Shown: positions 41,930 to 50,387 of the stretch, piece by piece
Layout: each line of letters opens with the position of its first letter
How positions within the stretch are numbered: the first letter of the stretch is position 1
Assembly: GCF_021729135.1 (NCBI RefSeq)
Contig: NZ_JAJTWW010000010.1
Coordinates: forward strand, 1-64,000
DNA: 64,000 bases
From: Brevibacterium daeguense
GTDB taxonomy: Bacteria; Actinomycetota; Actinomycetes; Actinomycetales; Brevibacteriaceae
Reading direction: 5' to 3'
Notes under the pieces: model-generated
Databases searched by the model: none
Seen by the model: the letters and a program-made list of their open reading frames with translations, nothing else
Told to the model about the DNA's origin: nothing
Made by a program: the position numbers and the translations under genes

Positions 41930-43017
41930 AGCAGCAGACTGCCGGAGAGCATCAGCCCCAGCGCGAACGGGTATCCCAGCAGCCAGTGAAGCTCCGGCAT
42001 GTGCTTGAAGTTCATTCCGTACGCGCCGGCGATCAGCGATGGGAAGAAGAAGATGCCGGCCCATGCGGAGATCTTCTTCATCTGCTCGTTCTGCTGGATC
42101 GACAGCTCGTTCAGCTGCCGCATGTCGTCGTTCTGCCGCTCGGCGATCAGCGTGGCATTGACGCTGAAGATCTCCCGGACCACGGTGCGCAGCCGCTCCA
42201 GGCGCTCGATCGCCGTGTGGATGTGGTCGGTGACATCGCGCATTCCCCGGAGCAGATCCTCGGGTGGGCGGTGACGATCCAGTGAGACGTGCAGCGAGGC
42301 CGCGAGGCCGCCCAGCGGATTCACTGCGCGACCGAGCTCGATGAGCTCGCGTGACAGGTAGTAGACGTCCCGCGACGGGACCGGGCCCGTTCCGAAGATG
42401 CGCTCCTCGAGGGAGTCTCCGTAGTCCTCCAGGGCGCTGAGCAGGGGCTCGTAGCCGTCCACCACTTCGTCCATGATCCGGTAGAGAGCAGACAGCTGCG
42501 GGAACTCGAGAAAGCGGGGGTCGCGCTCGAAAGCTCTGCGCACAGCCGGCAGGTCCACCGAGTCCGTATGGGCAACCAGGATGACGAACGCGGCACCGAC
42601 GAACACGTGGAGTTCGCCGACTCGGACGTCGATGATCGCGGGATCTCTCGCGACATCACTCTCGGAGGGAGTCGGAGCGGCCTCGGCCGGGCGCAGCACC
42701 ACGAAGTCGGTGGTGCCGTAATGCTCGTACTTGGGCCGCTGATGCGCCTCGGCCGCATCCTCGACGGCGAGCGGATGCAGATCGAAGCGCGCAGCGAGTT
42801 CAGCGAGGTCCTCCCGGCTGGGTCGCAGCAGGTCGATCCACAGGAAGGGCTGCTCGTTCGAGTGCTGGTCGAGCGCGAGATCGAGGGCGTCTGCCGCCTC
42901 GGCGACGCTCCGGGGATGGGCGACCGCGTCCGCCTCGATGTAGAGGACGAAGTGGTCGCCGGCATTGCAGCGGGTGGGCCGCTCCGAGTGTTGGTTGAGG
43001 TAACGCGGATCTGCCAC
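41896..43017 (-). CDS. corA: CorA-family magnesium/divalent cation transporter
   Basis: A 373-residue CorA-type channel protein. A large cytoplasmic N-terminal domain (about 1-310) precedes two C-terminal helices joined by the signature loop AYGMNF (GMN at 334-336). The long helix before it contains NATLIAERQNDDMRQLNELS. CorA forms pentamers that admit Mg2+ and sometimes Co2+ or Ni2+. Its 3' end overlaps the remnant of a universal stress gene on the other strand. It is divergent from the flavodoxin gene. Confidence 0.9.
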   Translation of the reverse strand: MADPRYLNQHSERPTRCNAGDHFVLYIEADAVAHPRSVAEAADALDLALDQHSNEQPFLWIDLLRPSREDLAELAARFDLHPLAVEDAAEAHQRPKYEHYGTTDFVVLRPAEAAPTPSESDVARDPAIIDVRVGELHVFVGAAFVILVAHTDSVDLPAVRRAFERDPRFLEFPQLSALYRIMDEVVDGYEPLLSALEDYGDSLEERIFGTGPVPSRDVYYLSRELIELGRAVNPLGGLAASLHVSLDRHRPPEDLLRGMRDVTDHIHTAIERLERLRTVVREIFSVNATLIAERQNDDMRQLNELSIQQNEQMKKISAWAGIFFFPSLIAGAYGMNFKHMPELHWLLGYPFALGLMLSGSLLLYLVFKRVGWL

Positions 43018-43147
43018 TGCGATCTCCCGGTCCGGCGAACGTGTCTGCTGGAATTGTCCCAGATCAGACAGGAGTCAGGCTTCCTTCCGTCGTTCGACGG
43101 TTCTACTCTGGAAGGACCTGATCCGGTACTCGACGAAGAGGTCCACG

Positions 43148-43732
43148 ATGAGAGTTCTGATCGGATACTCCAGTGCCCATGGGTCCACTGCAGAGATCGC
43201 CCGGCGGATCGCCGCCGTCCTGCGCGACACGCCGAAGGCCGAGGTGCGCGACCCGCTGACGGCCGAGGTGCGCGAGACGCTGACGGTCGAGGTGCGACCG
43301 CTTGAGGACGTGCACCGCCTGGAGGGGTTCGACGCCGTCGTCCTCGGCAGTGCGATTCACAGCCAGTCGTGGCTGCCGGAGGCCGCCGAATTCGTGGAGC
43401 GCCACTCCGCAGAGCTGCGTGCGCGCCCGGTGTGGCTCTTCAGCGTGGGGATGAGCGGCGCGCTGCCGCGCTTCCTGCGCGCTCCGGCGAAGGCGGCGCA
43501 GAACCGGAAGCTGGCCGAGGCACTGCGAGAGCAGGCTCGCCCTCGCGGCCACGGACTGTTCTCCGGAGTGGCCGCCGCCGAGGAGTTTCCCCGCTGGGTC
43601 AGGATCGTCCTGCGCGCCATCGGCGGGCGGTTGGGCGACCTGCGCGACTGGGAGGAGATCGACGATTGGGCCCGCGGCGTTCGCACTGAGGTCACCGGCC
43701 GAGGCGAACAGAAGGTTGGGCAGACCGGATAG
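43148..43732 (+). CDS. Flavodoxin-domain protein
   Basis: A 194-residue protein with a flavodoxin fold like HemG-type or menaquinone-dependent protoporphyrinogen oxidases: [20 protein letters not shown] is the FMN phosphate loop, and [19 protein letters not shown] and WLFSVGMSG the other FMN loops. Between strands 1 and 2 an in-frame 24-bp triplication (43238-43297) inserts [20 protein letters not shown] units not seen in ordinary flavodoxins. It is followed 46 bp later by the DUF4389 gene on the same strand. A palindrome CCGTCG-TT-CGACGG lies at 43087-43100 upstream. Confidence 0.82.
   Translation: MRVLIGYSSAHGSTAEIARRIAAVLRDTPKAEVRDPLTAEVRETLTVEVRPLEDVHRLEGFDAVVLGSAIHSQSWLPEAAEFVERHSAELRARPVWLFSVGMSGALPRFLRAPAKAAQNRKLAEALREQARPRGHGLFSGVAAAEEFPRWVRIVLRAIGGRLGDLRDWEEIDDWARGVRTEVTGRGEQKVGQTG
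43238..43297 (+). repeat. 24-bp tandem repeat in the flavodoxin gene
   Basis: Units 43238-43261 and 43262-43285 differ at few positions and a half unit follows. They encode a repeating eight-residue segment with the core AEVR in a surface loop; frame is kept. Confidence 0.85.
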
Positions 43733-43778
43733 CCGGCGGCAGGCCGCGCGGCGTGAATTCCCAGCGAAAGGTGTCGCA

Positions 43779-45035
43779 ATGACCACGATGGCAGGACCAC
43801 CACCACCGTATCCGCCCGCCGCTGCGGGCCGTGTCACCGCCAATCCCGGGCACTGGGTGCTGCTGATCCTCGGAACAGTGCTGACGATGGTCGGCCTGGG
43901 TCTGATGGGCGGCGGCATCGGCCTCTTCGCGTATCTGGCCGGCGGCCGCCGGCAGCAGTGGCAGCGGCCGACCGATGCGGATCTGCCGAACCCGGCGCAG
44001 CAGGAAGCACTCACATCACTGGCGCCGGGGCTGCTGATCGCCGGGCTCGTCAGCCTGCTCGTCGGGATCCCGCTGCTGCTGCTCGGGGCCAGGAGCCTCG
44101 GACGGAACCTCGACGAGCAGCAGCGAGGTGTGGCCCCGTTCGCCGCCGACGGAGGGCGGCCGGTCTACCCGGTGCGGCTCACCGGCTTCCTCGACCCGCA
44201 GCTGTCAAGGGCCCTGTGGCTGATCAAATGGCTGCTCGCGATTCCCCACTACTTCGTCCTGGCGCTCCTGTGGTTCGCCGCTCTGGTCACGACGATCGCC
44301 GCCGGCCTCGCCATTCTCTTCACGGGCCGCTATCCGCGCTCCTGGTTCTTCTTCTGCGTCGGAGTAGCGCGCTGGTCGTGGCGGGTGGGATTCTACGGAT
44401 ACTCAGCACTGGGAACGGACCGGTACCCACCGTTCTCGCTGGCGCATGCCGAGTATCCGGCGGACCTGGACGTCGCCTACCCGGAGCGGCTGTCCAACTG
44501 GATGGTGCTCGTGAAGTGGTGGCTGCTGGCGATTCCGCACCTGCTGATCGTCGGCATCATCACGACGCCGGGTGGCGGCTGGAGCTCCGGAGATGGCGAC
44601 GGTCAGATGTCGTCGGGGTGGGGCTTCTCCCTGCTGGGGCTGCTCGTGCTCATCGCCGGCGTCATCGTGCTCTTCACGGGTCGCTATCGGCCGGAGCTCT
44701 TCGCTTTCATCATGGGGCTGAACCGGTGGGTCAACCGGGTGGGCGCCTATGTTCTGCTGCTGCGCGACGAGTATCCGCCCTTCCGCCTCGACCAGGGATC
44801 CGATGAGCCGCAGCCCATTGCGGGCTGGACGGCGCCCGGAGCGCCGGGCCGGGCAGGAGACCCAGGCGCGCCGGGAGGCCCAGGCGCGCCGGGTGGTCCA
44901 GGTGGTCCAGGAGCGCCGGGTGGCCCAGCGGCACCTGGAGGTCCAGCCGCACCTGGAGGTCCAGCCGCACCCGGAGGCCCAGGTGCGCCGGGAGGCCCAG
45001 GGGTTTCTGGAGGACCGGCCGCACCGCGCCCGTGA
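43779..45035 (+). CDS. DUF4389 membrane protein with a collagen-like C-terminal tail
   Basis: A 418-residue protein. A Pro-rich N-terminus is followed by two hydrophobic helices (about 25-120) and two DUF4389 units, each with the repeated pattern [11 protein letters not shown] / [11 protein letters not shown] and [11 protein letters not shown] / [11 protein letters not shown]. The last 65 residues are Gly-X-Y triplets ([20 protein letters not shown] and similar), i.e. a collagen-like tail encoded by imperfect 9- and 18-bp repeats at about 44847-45030. DUF4389 has no established function. The tail could form a triple helix or an extended stalk; its side of the membrane is not clear. AAAGG precedes the ATG at 43779. 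Confidence 0.82.
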   Translation: MTTMAGPPPPYPPAAAGRVTANPGHWVLLILGTVLTMVGLGLMGGGIGLFAYLAGGRRQQWQRPTDADLPNPAQQEALTSLAPGLLIAGLVSLLVGIPLLLLGARSLGRNLDEQQRGVAPFAADGGRPVYPVRLTGFLDPQLSRALWLIKWLLAIPHYFVLALLWFAALVTTIAAGLAILFTGRYPRSWFFFCVGVARWSWRVGFYGYSALGTDRYPPFSLAHAEYPADLDVAYPERLSNWMVLVKWWLLAIPHLLIVGIITTPGGGWSSGDGDGQMSSGWGFSLLGLLVLIAGVIVLFTGRYRPELFAFIMGLNRWVNRVGAYVLLLRDEYPPFRLDQGSDEPQPIAGWTAPGAPGRAGDPGAPGGPGAPGGPGGPGAPGGPAAPGGPAAPGGPAAPGGPGAPGGPGVSGGPAAPRP

Positions 45036-45123
45036 GACCGCCGGCCTGCCGCAGATGCCGTTGACCAGCAGGCGGTGCGCGGAGTCCGAGAGGTCGGCAG
45101 TACGGATTGTGAGACATCTATGA

Positions 45124-45176
45124 CGGCAATCTTCCTTGCTGTGTAATATCCCTTTCGGAAGCAAGGTGCATTGCCG
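45124..45176 (+). promoter_or_regulatory. Long inverted repeat straddling a promoter
   Basis: CGGCAAT-CTT-CCTTGCT (45124-45140) is mirrored by AGCAAGG-TGC-ATTGCCG (45160-45176): 14 paired bases with a symmetric 3-base mismatch. A TAATAT -10 element (45144-45149) lies in the 19-nt centre. The layout suits a repressor bridging the promoter of the small STAS-like gene, or an RNA hairpin in its leader. Confidence 0.55.
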
Positions 45177-45224
45177 CTGAGACCAGCGGATTCGGCCCAT
45201 CGGAACGGGAACCTCAGGAGCATC

Positions 45225-45593
45225 ATGACTCAGCAGGACACGGCGAACCTGAAGAACCAGCTCCAGATCGTCGTGCACGCCGACCCCAGCAGCACGGAGA
45301 TCGCCATCGAAGCCGAGGGGAGCCTGACCGTGGAGACCGTCGGTTCCCTGCTGCGTACCCTCGAGCGGGCGGTGATGCTCATCGGCTGCACCGGCATCGA
45401 CGTTGATCTGTGGAAGCTCGACCGGCTGGACCCGGAGGCCTGGTCCGCGCTGGAGGGGTTCGCCGCGGCCGTCGGCGAGCATCCGCCCATCCGGCTCGAC
45501 GAGTCCTGCCGTCCCAGCAACCTCCTCGGCGCATCGCAGGAGGCGCAGAGCCTGCCCAGGGAGGAAGCCCAGCGGCAGCTGCTCGGCAGCTGA
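45225..45593 (+). CDS. Small STAS-like protein, paralogue 1
   Basis: A 122-residue protein. The first 95 residues alternate strands and helices in the STAS/anti-sigma-antagonist manner: LQIVVHADPSSTEIAIEAEG, LTVETVGSLLRTLERAVML, CTGIDVDLWKLDRLDPEAW, SALEGFAAAVGEHPPIRL. The phosphorylatable Ser of classical SpoIIAA proteins is not evident, so the family call is tentative. It has a paralogue at 48.9-49.3 kb with the same start (LQI.V.A....T.I.I.AEG.LT..TVGSLLR). CAGGAG precedes the ATG. An inverted repeat straddles its promoter. Confidence 0.6.
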   Translation: MTQQDTANLKNQLQIVVHADPSSTEIAIEAEGSLTVETVGSLLRTLERAVMLIGCTGIDVDLWKLDRLDPEAWSALEGFAAAVGEHPPIRLDESCRPSNLLGASQEAQSLPREEAQRQLLGS

Positions 45594-45690
45594 CTGGAAC
45601 GCGGCAGCTGACGGGCTCGCCGCACCTGGCTGATCGCGGCAGCTGACCGGAGCACGGCACCTGACTGGAGCTCGGCAGCTGACCCGTATA
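45584..45690. repeat. Six-copy 18-bp tandem repeat upstream of the HIT-like gene
   Basis: Copies of CGGCAGCTGAC-N7 begin at 45584, 45602, 45620, 45637, 45655 and 45673 (one spacing is 17). Copies three and five carry CACCTG in place of CAGCTG. Each unit centres on an E-box-like palindrome. The array starts in the stop region of the STAS-like gene and ends at the TATACT -10 element of the next gene, so it is regulatory or slippage-derived. Confidence 0.75.
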
Positions 45691-45692
45691 CT
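45687..45692 (+). promoter_or_regulatory. -10 element of the HIT-like gene
   Basis: TATACT is a near-consensus -10 hexamer 8 nt before the GTG start at 45701. Little or no leader is expected. The 18-bp repeats occupy the -35 region. Confidence 0.5.
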
Positions 45693-45700
45693 CGCTGAGC

Positions 45701-46330
45701 GTGACCACGCAGAATCAGCAGGGTGCTCAGCAGACCGCCACGCCGGTGCTCGAGGCGACGAGTGCCCGCCACCCACAGGTGCAGGCGCAGTACCAGCACG
45801 ACATCGCCGCGGAGCGGAAGGTCTTCCCGGACCGGCGCCCGTGCCCGATGGGCAAGATGATCCGCAAGGCCCGGGAATCCGGTGTCACCGACCCGAGCGA
45901 GCCGATCCTCGGCGAGAACATCTATCCGTACGTGCACTTCGCCGACCAGCAGGTGCTTCGCCATCAGCTGCTGACTCCCAGCTACCACGTCGCGGATGTC
46001 GACCAGCTGCTCGAGATCGACAAGGAGGCGTGGGAGCGGTTCTACCTCCGGCAGGGCCGGCTTCGGCGTGACGGTCACGCGATCTTCATCCACGGCCTGG
46101 GTTCCTCGGCGATGTCGGTAGCAGGGCACGTGCATGCCCACGTATTCACCCTGGGCCCCAAGATCAACCTCTTCGACTACGACCAGGAGGCGGCTCGCGT
46201 GCGCATCCGGGCCGGTGAGTGCTGGCTCGTCGACACCGAGACGCAGGAACCGCTCGCAGCGCCGGAACAGTGGGCGCCCGAGGAGAGCGTGTGCGACCAC
46301 GTCTACCAGGAACGGTTCGGCTGGGCGTAG
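45701..46330 (+). CDS. HIT-like (histidine triad) protein
   Basis: A 209-residue protein with the histidine triad AGHVHAHVFTLG near residue 150 (H-x-H-x-H-x-x), the nucleotide-hydrolase/transferase motif. Upstream strands FIHGLGSSAMSV and the long N-terminal region rich in Gln are not typical of minimal HIT proteins, which are 110-150 residues. Possible substrates are dinucleotides or nucleotidyl conjugates; this is inferred from the motif only. The start is GTG at 45701, with no good ribosome-binding site. It is followed by an MgtC-type gene 73 bp later. Confidence 0.62.
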   Translation: MTTQNQQGAQQTATPVLEATSARHPQVQAQYQHDIAAERKVFPDRRPCPMGKMIRKARESGVTDPSEPILGENIYPYVHFADQQVLRHQLLTPSYHVADVDQLLEIDKEAWERFYLRQGRLRRDGHAIFIHGLGSSAMSVAGHVHAHVFTLGPKINLFDYDQEAARVRIRAGECWLVDTETQEPLAAPEQWAPEESVCDHVYQERFGWA

Positions 46331-46403
46331 GGTTTCGGCAAGGCCACCCGCGGCTGACGGGCATCCCAGTCCCGCCGGCGGCCGCGGAAGGGGAGGTGTC
46401 GGA

Positions 46404-47111
46404 GTGGAGATCGACTTTGTGAGCGATACTCTGCTGACCGAGACGGTCCTGCTCCTGTGCGCTTTCGTCCTCTCCGGGATGGTCGGCCTCGAGCGGGAGC
46501 TGCGCAACAAGAGCGCGGGAGCGCGCACCCACATTCTCGTCGGTCTTGGATCGGCGCTGTTCACACTGGTCTCCGCCTACGGCTTCACCCGAGTGATCGG
46601 CAGCGACGTGGTTCTCGACCCGTCCCGGATCGCCGCTCAGATCGTCAGCGGCATCGGCTTCATCGGCGCCGGAGTGATCTTCGTGCGCCAGAATATCGTG
46701 TCCGGATTGACCACTGCGGGATCCGTCTGGGTCACCGCAGCCGTGGGAATGGCCTGCGGCGCAGGGATGCCGCTGACCGCGGCCGTCACCGTTGCCCTGT
46801 ATCTGCTGGCGACGACCTTGGTCACGCTGGTGATGCGGCGGATCCCGCGGGCCAGCCGGGACCGGATCTACGCAGTCCGGTACGCCGACGGCAAGGGCGT
46901 CCTGCGGCAGGTGCTGCGGACGGTCTCGGAGCGCGGATTCGAAGTCGCGTTGTCACACACCCGACGCGCAGAAGGGCCTGACGGGCCGGCCGTGGTCGCG
47001 ACGTTGAGATTCACACCGCAGAAGGGCGCGGACGACGGCGACCTGTTCGAAGCGCTCTCGGAGATTCCTGGCGTGTTCAACGTCGAAGCCGCTCACGAGG
47101 AGAACGACTGA
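46404..47111 (+). CDS. MgtC/SapB family membrane protein
   Basis: A 235-residue protein with four to five hydrophobic helices and a C-terminal cytoplasmic ACT-like domain (about 150-235). The MgtC signature is clear: SGMVGLERELRNKSAGARTH, QIVSGIGFIGAGVIF and TTAGSVWVTAAVGMACG. MgtC proteins affect survival at low Mg2+ and modulate ATP synthase, though the mechanism varies. GGGGAGG precedes the GTG at 46404; GTG 46419 is an alternative. A CorA gene lies 3.4 kb away. Confidence 0.88.
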   Translation: MEIDFVSDTLLTETVLLLCAFVLSGMVGLERELRNKSAGARTHILVGLGSALFTLVSAYGFTRVIGSDVVLDPSRIAAQIVSGIGFIGAGVIFVRQNIVSGLTTAGSVWVTAAVGMACGAGMPLTAAVTVALYLLATTLVTLVMRRIPRASRDRIYAVRYADGKGVLRQVLRTVSERGFEVALSHTRRAEGPDGPAVVATLRFTPQKGADDGDLFEALSEIPGVFNVEAAHEEND

Positions 47112-47142
47112 CAGGTGCTCGTGCGCGCTGCCGAACTCACGG

Positions 47143-47148
47143 CATACT
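47143..47148 (+). promoter_or_regulatory. -10-like element, leaderless fhs transcript
   Basis: CATACT, then 6 nt, then the fhs ATG at 47155; no Shine-Dalgarno sequence is visible. The spacing matches the other proposed leaderless genes. Confidence 0.4.
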
Positions 47149-47154
47149 TGTGCC

Positions 47155-48870
47155 ATGTCGTCTGATATCGAGATCGCCTCGCAGGCCACGCTGCGGCCCA
47201 TCGCGGACATCGCAGCCTCCGTCGGGCTGACGGTCGAGGACATCATCCCCTACGGGCACTACGCGGCGAAGGTGCCGCTGGCCCACATCACCTCTGACGC
47301 CGAGGCGCCGGCCGGCCGCCTTGTGCTCGTCACCGCGATGAGTCCCACCCCGGCAGGCGAGGGCAAGACGACCACCAGCATCGGCCTCGCGGACGCCATC
47401 AATCAGGTGGCCCGAGCTGACGGCTGGGAGCCGGTGCCCGGCAAGCAGCCGGCCGTGCTCGCGCTGCGGGAGCCCAGCCTCGGACCAGTCTTCGGGATGA
47501 AGGGCGGGGCTGCCGGCGGCGGCTGGGCCCAGGTGCTGCCGATGGAGGACATCAACCTCCACTTCACGGGCGACTTCGCCGCCATCGCGCTGGCCAACAA
47601 CCTCGCGTGCACGATGCTCGACAACCACCTGCACTTCGGGAACGAGCTCGACATCGACCCGCGCCGGATCTCGATCCGCCGGGTGATGGATCTCAACGAC
47701 CGCGCCCTGCGGCAGACGGCCATCGGGCTGGGCGGCTACAACGGCGGCATTCCGCGTGAGGACTCCTTCGACATCGTCGTCGCCAGCGAGGTGATGGCGA
47801 TCTTCTGCCTGGCGACCTCGCTGTCGGACCTCAAGCGGCGGATCGGGCGGATCGTCGTCGCTCAGACTCGCGCCAAAGAGCCGGTCACCGTCGACGATCT
47901 CGGGGCTGCCGGGGCGATGACGGCGCTGCTGAGGACTGCGCTTCAGCCCAACCTCGTGCAGACGATCGAGCACACCCCGGCATTCGTCCACGGCGGGCCC
48001 TTCGCGAACATCGCCCATGGCTGCAACAGCGTGCTCGCGACGACGGCGGCGCTGCGGTTCGGCCAGTGGGCGGTCACGGAAGCCGGTTTCGGCGCCGACC
48101 TGGGAGCGGAGAAGTTCCTGGACATCAAGTGCCGTGCCGCCGGTCTGCGGCCGGACGTCGCGGTCGTGGTGACCACGGTGCGGGCGCTCAAGTACCACGG
48201 CGGGGTGGCCAGGGCAGACCTCGAGACCGAGGACGTCGCGGCCGTCGAGGCAGGATTGCCCAACGTGCTCCGCCACCTCGAGAATTTGCAGGAGGTGTAC
48301 GGGATCCCCGCCGTTGTGAGCATCAACCGGTTCCCCTCGGACACTGATGCAGAGGTCGCCCGGGTGATCGGAATGCTGGCTGAGCACGGCGTGACTGCGG
48401 TGGAGGCGAACCACTGGGCGCACGGCGGTGCCGGCGCCCTCGATCTGGCCCGCGCAGTCGTCGCCGCGGGGGAGCGAGGCGGCGACCAGCCGGGGGCGGC
48501 TCGGTACTGCTACGAGCTCGGGATGTCGCTGGAGGCCAAGATCGAGGCGGTGGCCACCCGGATCTATCGCGCCTCGGGAGTGGACATTCCGCCCAAGGTG
48601 CAGCGCAAGCTCGACCAGTTCCGGGACGAGGGGTACGGCGAGCTGCCCGTGTGCATCGCCAAGACGCAGTATTCGTTCTCGAACGATCCGGCGGCGCTCG
48701 GCGCTCCCACCGGTCATCGACTTCAGGTGCGGGACGTGCGGCTGTCAGCGGGTGCCGGCTTCGTCGTGGTCATCTGCGGCGACATCATGACGATGCCCGG
48801 TCTGCCGCGCCGACCTGCTGCGCTGCAGATCGACGTCGACGAGGCCGGGAACATCATCGGGCTGTTCTGA
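47155..48870 (+). CDS. fhs: Formate--tetrahydrofolate ligase
   Basis: A 571-residue enzyme that makes 10-formyl-THF from formate, ATP and THF. Conserved parts include the P-loop TPAGEGKTT (65-73), REPSLGPVFGMKGGAAGGGW in which the KGGAAGGG loop binds ATP, FTGDFAAIALANNL, and the C-terminal IAKTQYSFSNDP and MTMPGLPRRPAALQID. It is full length. It provides a route for formate, for example from the formaldehyde dehydrogenase encoded at 22 kb, into C1 metabolism; that link is inferred. Confidence 0.95.
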   Translation: MSSDIEIASQATLRPIADIAASVGLTVEDIIPYGHYAAKVPLAHITSDAEAPAGRLVLVTAMSPTPAGEGKTTTSIGLADAINQVARADGWEPVPGKQPAVLALREPSLGPVFGMKGGAAGGGWAQVLPMEDINLHFTGDFAAIALANNLACTMLDNHLHFGNELDIDPRRISIRRVMDLNDRALRQTAIGLGGYNGGIPREDSFDIVVASEVMAIFCLATSLSDLKRRIGRIVVAQTRAKEPVTVDDLGAAGAMTALLRTALQPNLVQTIEHTPAFVHGGPFANIAHGCNSVLATTAALRFGQWAVTEAGFGADLGAEKFLDIKCRAAGLRPDVAVVVTTVRALKYHGGVARADLETEDVAAVEAGLPNVLRHLENLQEVYGIPAVVSINRFPSDTDAEVARVIGMLAEHGVTAVEANHWAHGGAGALDLARAVVAAGERGGDQPGAARYCYELGMSLEAKIEAVATRIYRASGVDIPPKVQRKLDQFRDEGYGELPVCIAKTQYSFSNDPAALGAPTGHRLQVRDVRLSAGAGFVVVICGDIMTMPGLPRRPAALQIDVDEAGNIIGLF

Positions 48871-48893
48871 TTCTCTCAGAGTGCTGTTGAACT

Positions 48894-49265
48894 TCAGAGT
48901 GCTGTCGGCTTCGGAGAGGTCTTCCGCCGTGCCTTCTTCGCCGGAGCGTGCGGGACGGCGGAACGCCGCTCTGCTGGTCCTGCAGTGGGTGCGGAGTCGG
49001 TGCTCCACGAGTTGACGATTCGGATCGGCGGCTGGCGCCCGAATGCCTGCACATACTCCTCCAGCGACGCCCAGGCCTCCGGGTCTGTCCGTTCCAGCCT
49101 GCGGAGATCCAGATAGATCCCGGAGCACCCCTGAAGCATGCCGGCGCGCGCGATTGCTCGCAGCAGTGAACCGACGGTCTTCGCTGTCAGCGCGCCCTCC
49201 GCTTGGATCACGATCGAGGTGGTGCTGGTCTCGGCGCGAACAAGAATCTGCAGCTGATCTTCCAT
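48894..49265 (-). CDS. Small STAS-like protein, paralogue 2
   Basis: A 123-residue paralogue of the protein at 45.2 kb: LQILVRAETSTTSIVIQAEG, LTAKTVGSLLRAIARAGML, CSGIYLDLRRLERTDPEAW, then a Lys/Arg-rich C-terminal tail (APAKKARRKTSPKPT) that the other lacks and that might contact nucleic acid. GGGGAG precedes the ATG at 49265. On this strand a TAGAAT -10 lies upstream and a TTGATWATCAA palindrome overlaps the expected -35 area. Its 3' end is 23 bp from the fhs stop. Confidence 0.6.
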   Translation of the reverse strand: MEDQLQILVRAETSTTSIVIQAEGALTAKTVGSLLRAIARAGMLQGCSGIYLDLRRLERTDPEAWASLEEYVQAFGRQPPIRIVNSWSTDSAPTAGPAERRSAVPHAPAKKARRKTSPKPTAL

Positions 49266-49343
49266 TTCGTTCTCCCCATTGAGAATTCCGGCGACGATCC
49301 TCTCGCCGCGGCGAGGTTCCAGTATTCTACCTGACAAGGTATC

Positions 49344-49354
49344 TTGATAATCAA
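49344..49354. promoter_or_regulatory. Palindrome TTGATAATCAA between divergent genes
   Basis: Perfect 5-bp arms around one base, in the 197-bp gap between the STAS-like gene and the DUF4383 gene. A variant with T in the centre and longer arms occurs at 54943-54957. A CAAG-GTAT-CTTG repeat adjoins it on the left. Confidence 0.5.
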
Positions 49355-49462
49355 CAGGCGCGGTCCACGTGCGGCTGAAAATGGGAACGCCCTGGTCAAG
49401 GGGGGTGGTGGGTAGCCGGTTCCACTAGTAGATATCCGCTCGATTCTCGAAGGAGATAGAGA

Positions 49463-49912
49463 ATGTCTGCCACAACACCGACCCGTACTCGCTCGCCGAT
49501 CCAGTACGTCGCACTTCTGTACGGCGTCGTGTTCCTGCTCGCCGGGCTCTTGGGATTCATCCCGGGCGTCACGACCAACTACGATGCGTTGAGCATTGCG
49601 GGCCATGATTCCGAGGCCATGCTGCTGGGCATCTTCCAGGTCTCCATTCTGCACAATGCCGTCCACCTGCTCTACGGCGTCGTCGGCGCCATGGTGTGGC
49701 GCAGCTCGCGCAGCTCTCGCACCTACCTGCTCTGGGGCGGCTTGATCTACGCAGTGCTCTGGATCTACGGGCTCATCATCGATCTCGATTCGCAGGCGAA
49801 CTTCGTGCCGCTCAACACCGCGGACAACTGGCTGCACCTGGTTCTTGCGGTGTCGATGGTGGCGCTGTCCTTCCTGCCCGTCAAGGAGGATCCGCCGGCC
49901 GGAATCGTGTGA
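49463..49912 (+). CDS. DUF4383 membrane protein
   Basis: A 149-residue protein with four hydrophobic helices matching DUF4383: LYGVVFLLAGLLGFIPGVTT, LGIFQVSILHNAVHLLYGVV, YLLWGGLIYAVLWIYGLIID and NTADNWLHLVLAVSMVALSF. The conserved HNxVH and the final NWLH His residues might bind a ligand or haem, but no function is known. AGGAG lies 9 nt before the ATG. Small proteins of this family are common in actinomycetes and often stress-induced. Confidence 0.82.
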   Translation: MSATTPTRTRSPIQYVALLYGVVFLLAGLLGFIPGVTTNYDALSIAGHDSEAMLLGIFQVSILHNAVHLLYGVVGAMVWRSSRSSRTYLLWGGLIYAVLWIYGLIIDLDSQANFVPLNTADNWLHLVLAVSMVALSFLPVKEDPPAGIV

Positions 49913-50048
49913 CAGCGAAGCTGCCTCAAGCTGCCTCAGCAGGGGCCGGCACCGGGAGGGGCCGGGCCCCTGCCCTGTTTCCGCTGACTCCGGTACGGTT
50001 CAGAATGAGGGCGTTCGACGATGAGCGCTTCGAACGAAGGGACCTGAT

Positions 50049-50387
50049 GTGTACAAGCTCATAGCCTGCTGGTCCGCGCCCCGCGCGGAGGACGAAGCGT
50101 CGTTCGAGCAGCACTACCGTGACGTTCACGCACCGGCAGCCGCAGCTGTGCCGCGCCTCCGTCGGCTCGTGACCACGCGGACCGCGATTGGACTCGAAGG
50201 CGGTGACCCGGCCTTCTACCGTGTCGCAGAGCTGGTCTTCGACTCGCAGTCGGACCTGGAGGCCGGCGAGCACTCCAAGGAGTGGGCTGCAATGCGAGCC
50301 GACGCCGGCGCCATGATCGAGAGGTTCGGTGTGAGCCTGACCGTCGGCACCGGTGAAGAGGTCATCGTCGATGTGGAGGATCGATGA
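50049..50387 (+). CDS. EthD-like dimeric alpha/beta-barrel protein
   Basis: A 112-residue protein with the EthD-family pattern: YKLIACWSAPRAEDEASFEQ, HYRDVHAPAAAAVPRLRR (the Y-x-x-x-H-x-P motif), FYRVAELVFDSQSDLEA. EthD-like proteins form dimeric barrels that bind quinone- or ring-type intermediates. The GTG at 50049 is used; an overlapping ATG at 50047 is out of frame. Its stop overlaps the start of the SDR gene (ATGA), indicating a two-gene operon. Confidence 0.78.
   Translation: MYKLIACWSAPRAEDEASFEQHYRDVHAPAAAAVPRLRRLVTTRTAIGLEGGDPAFYRVAELVFDSQSDLEAGEHSKEWAAMRADAGAMIERFGVSLTVGTGEEVIVDVEDR

Noticed and set aside
45584..45690. CRISPR-like array
   Set aside because: Units are directly adjacent with an 18-bp period and no unique spacers, and no cas genes are present.
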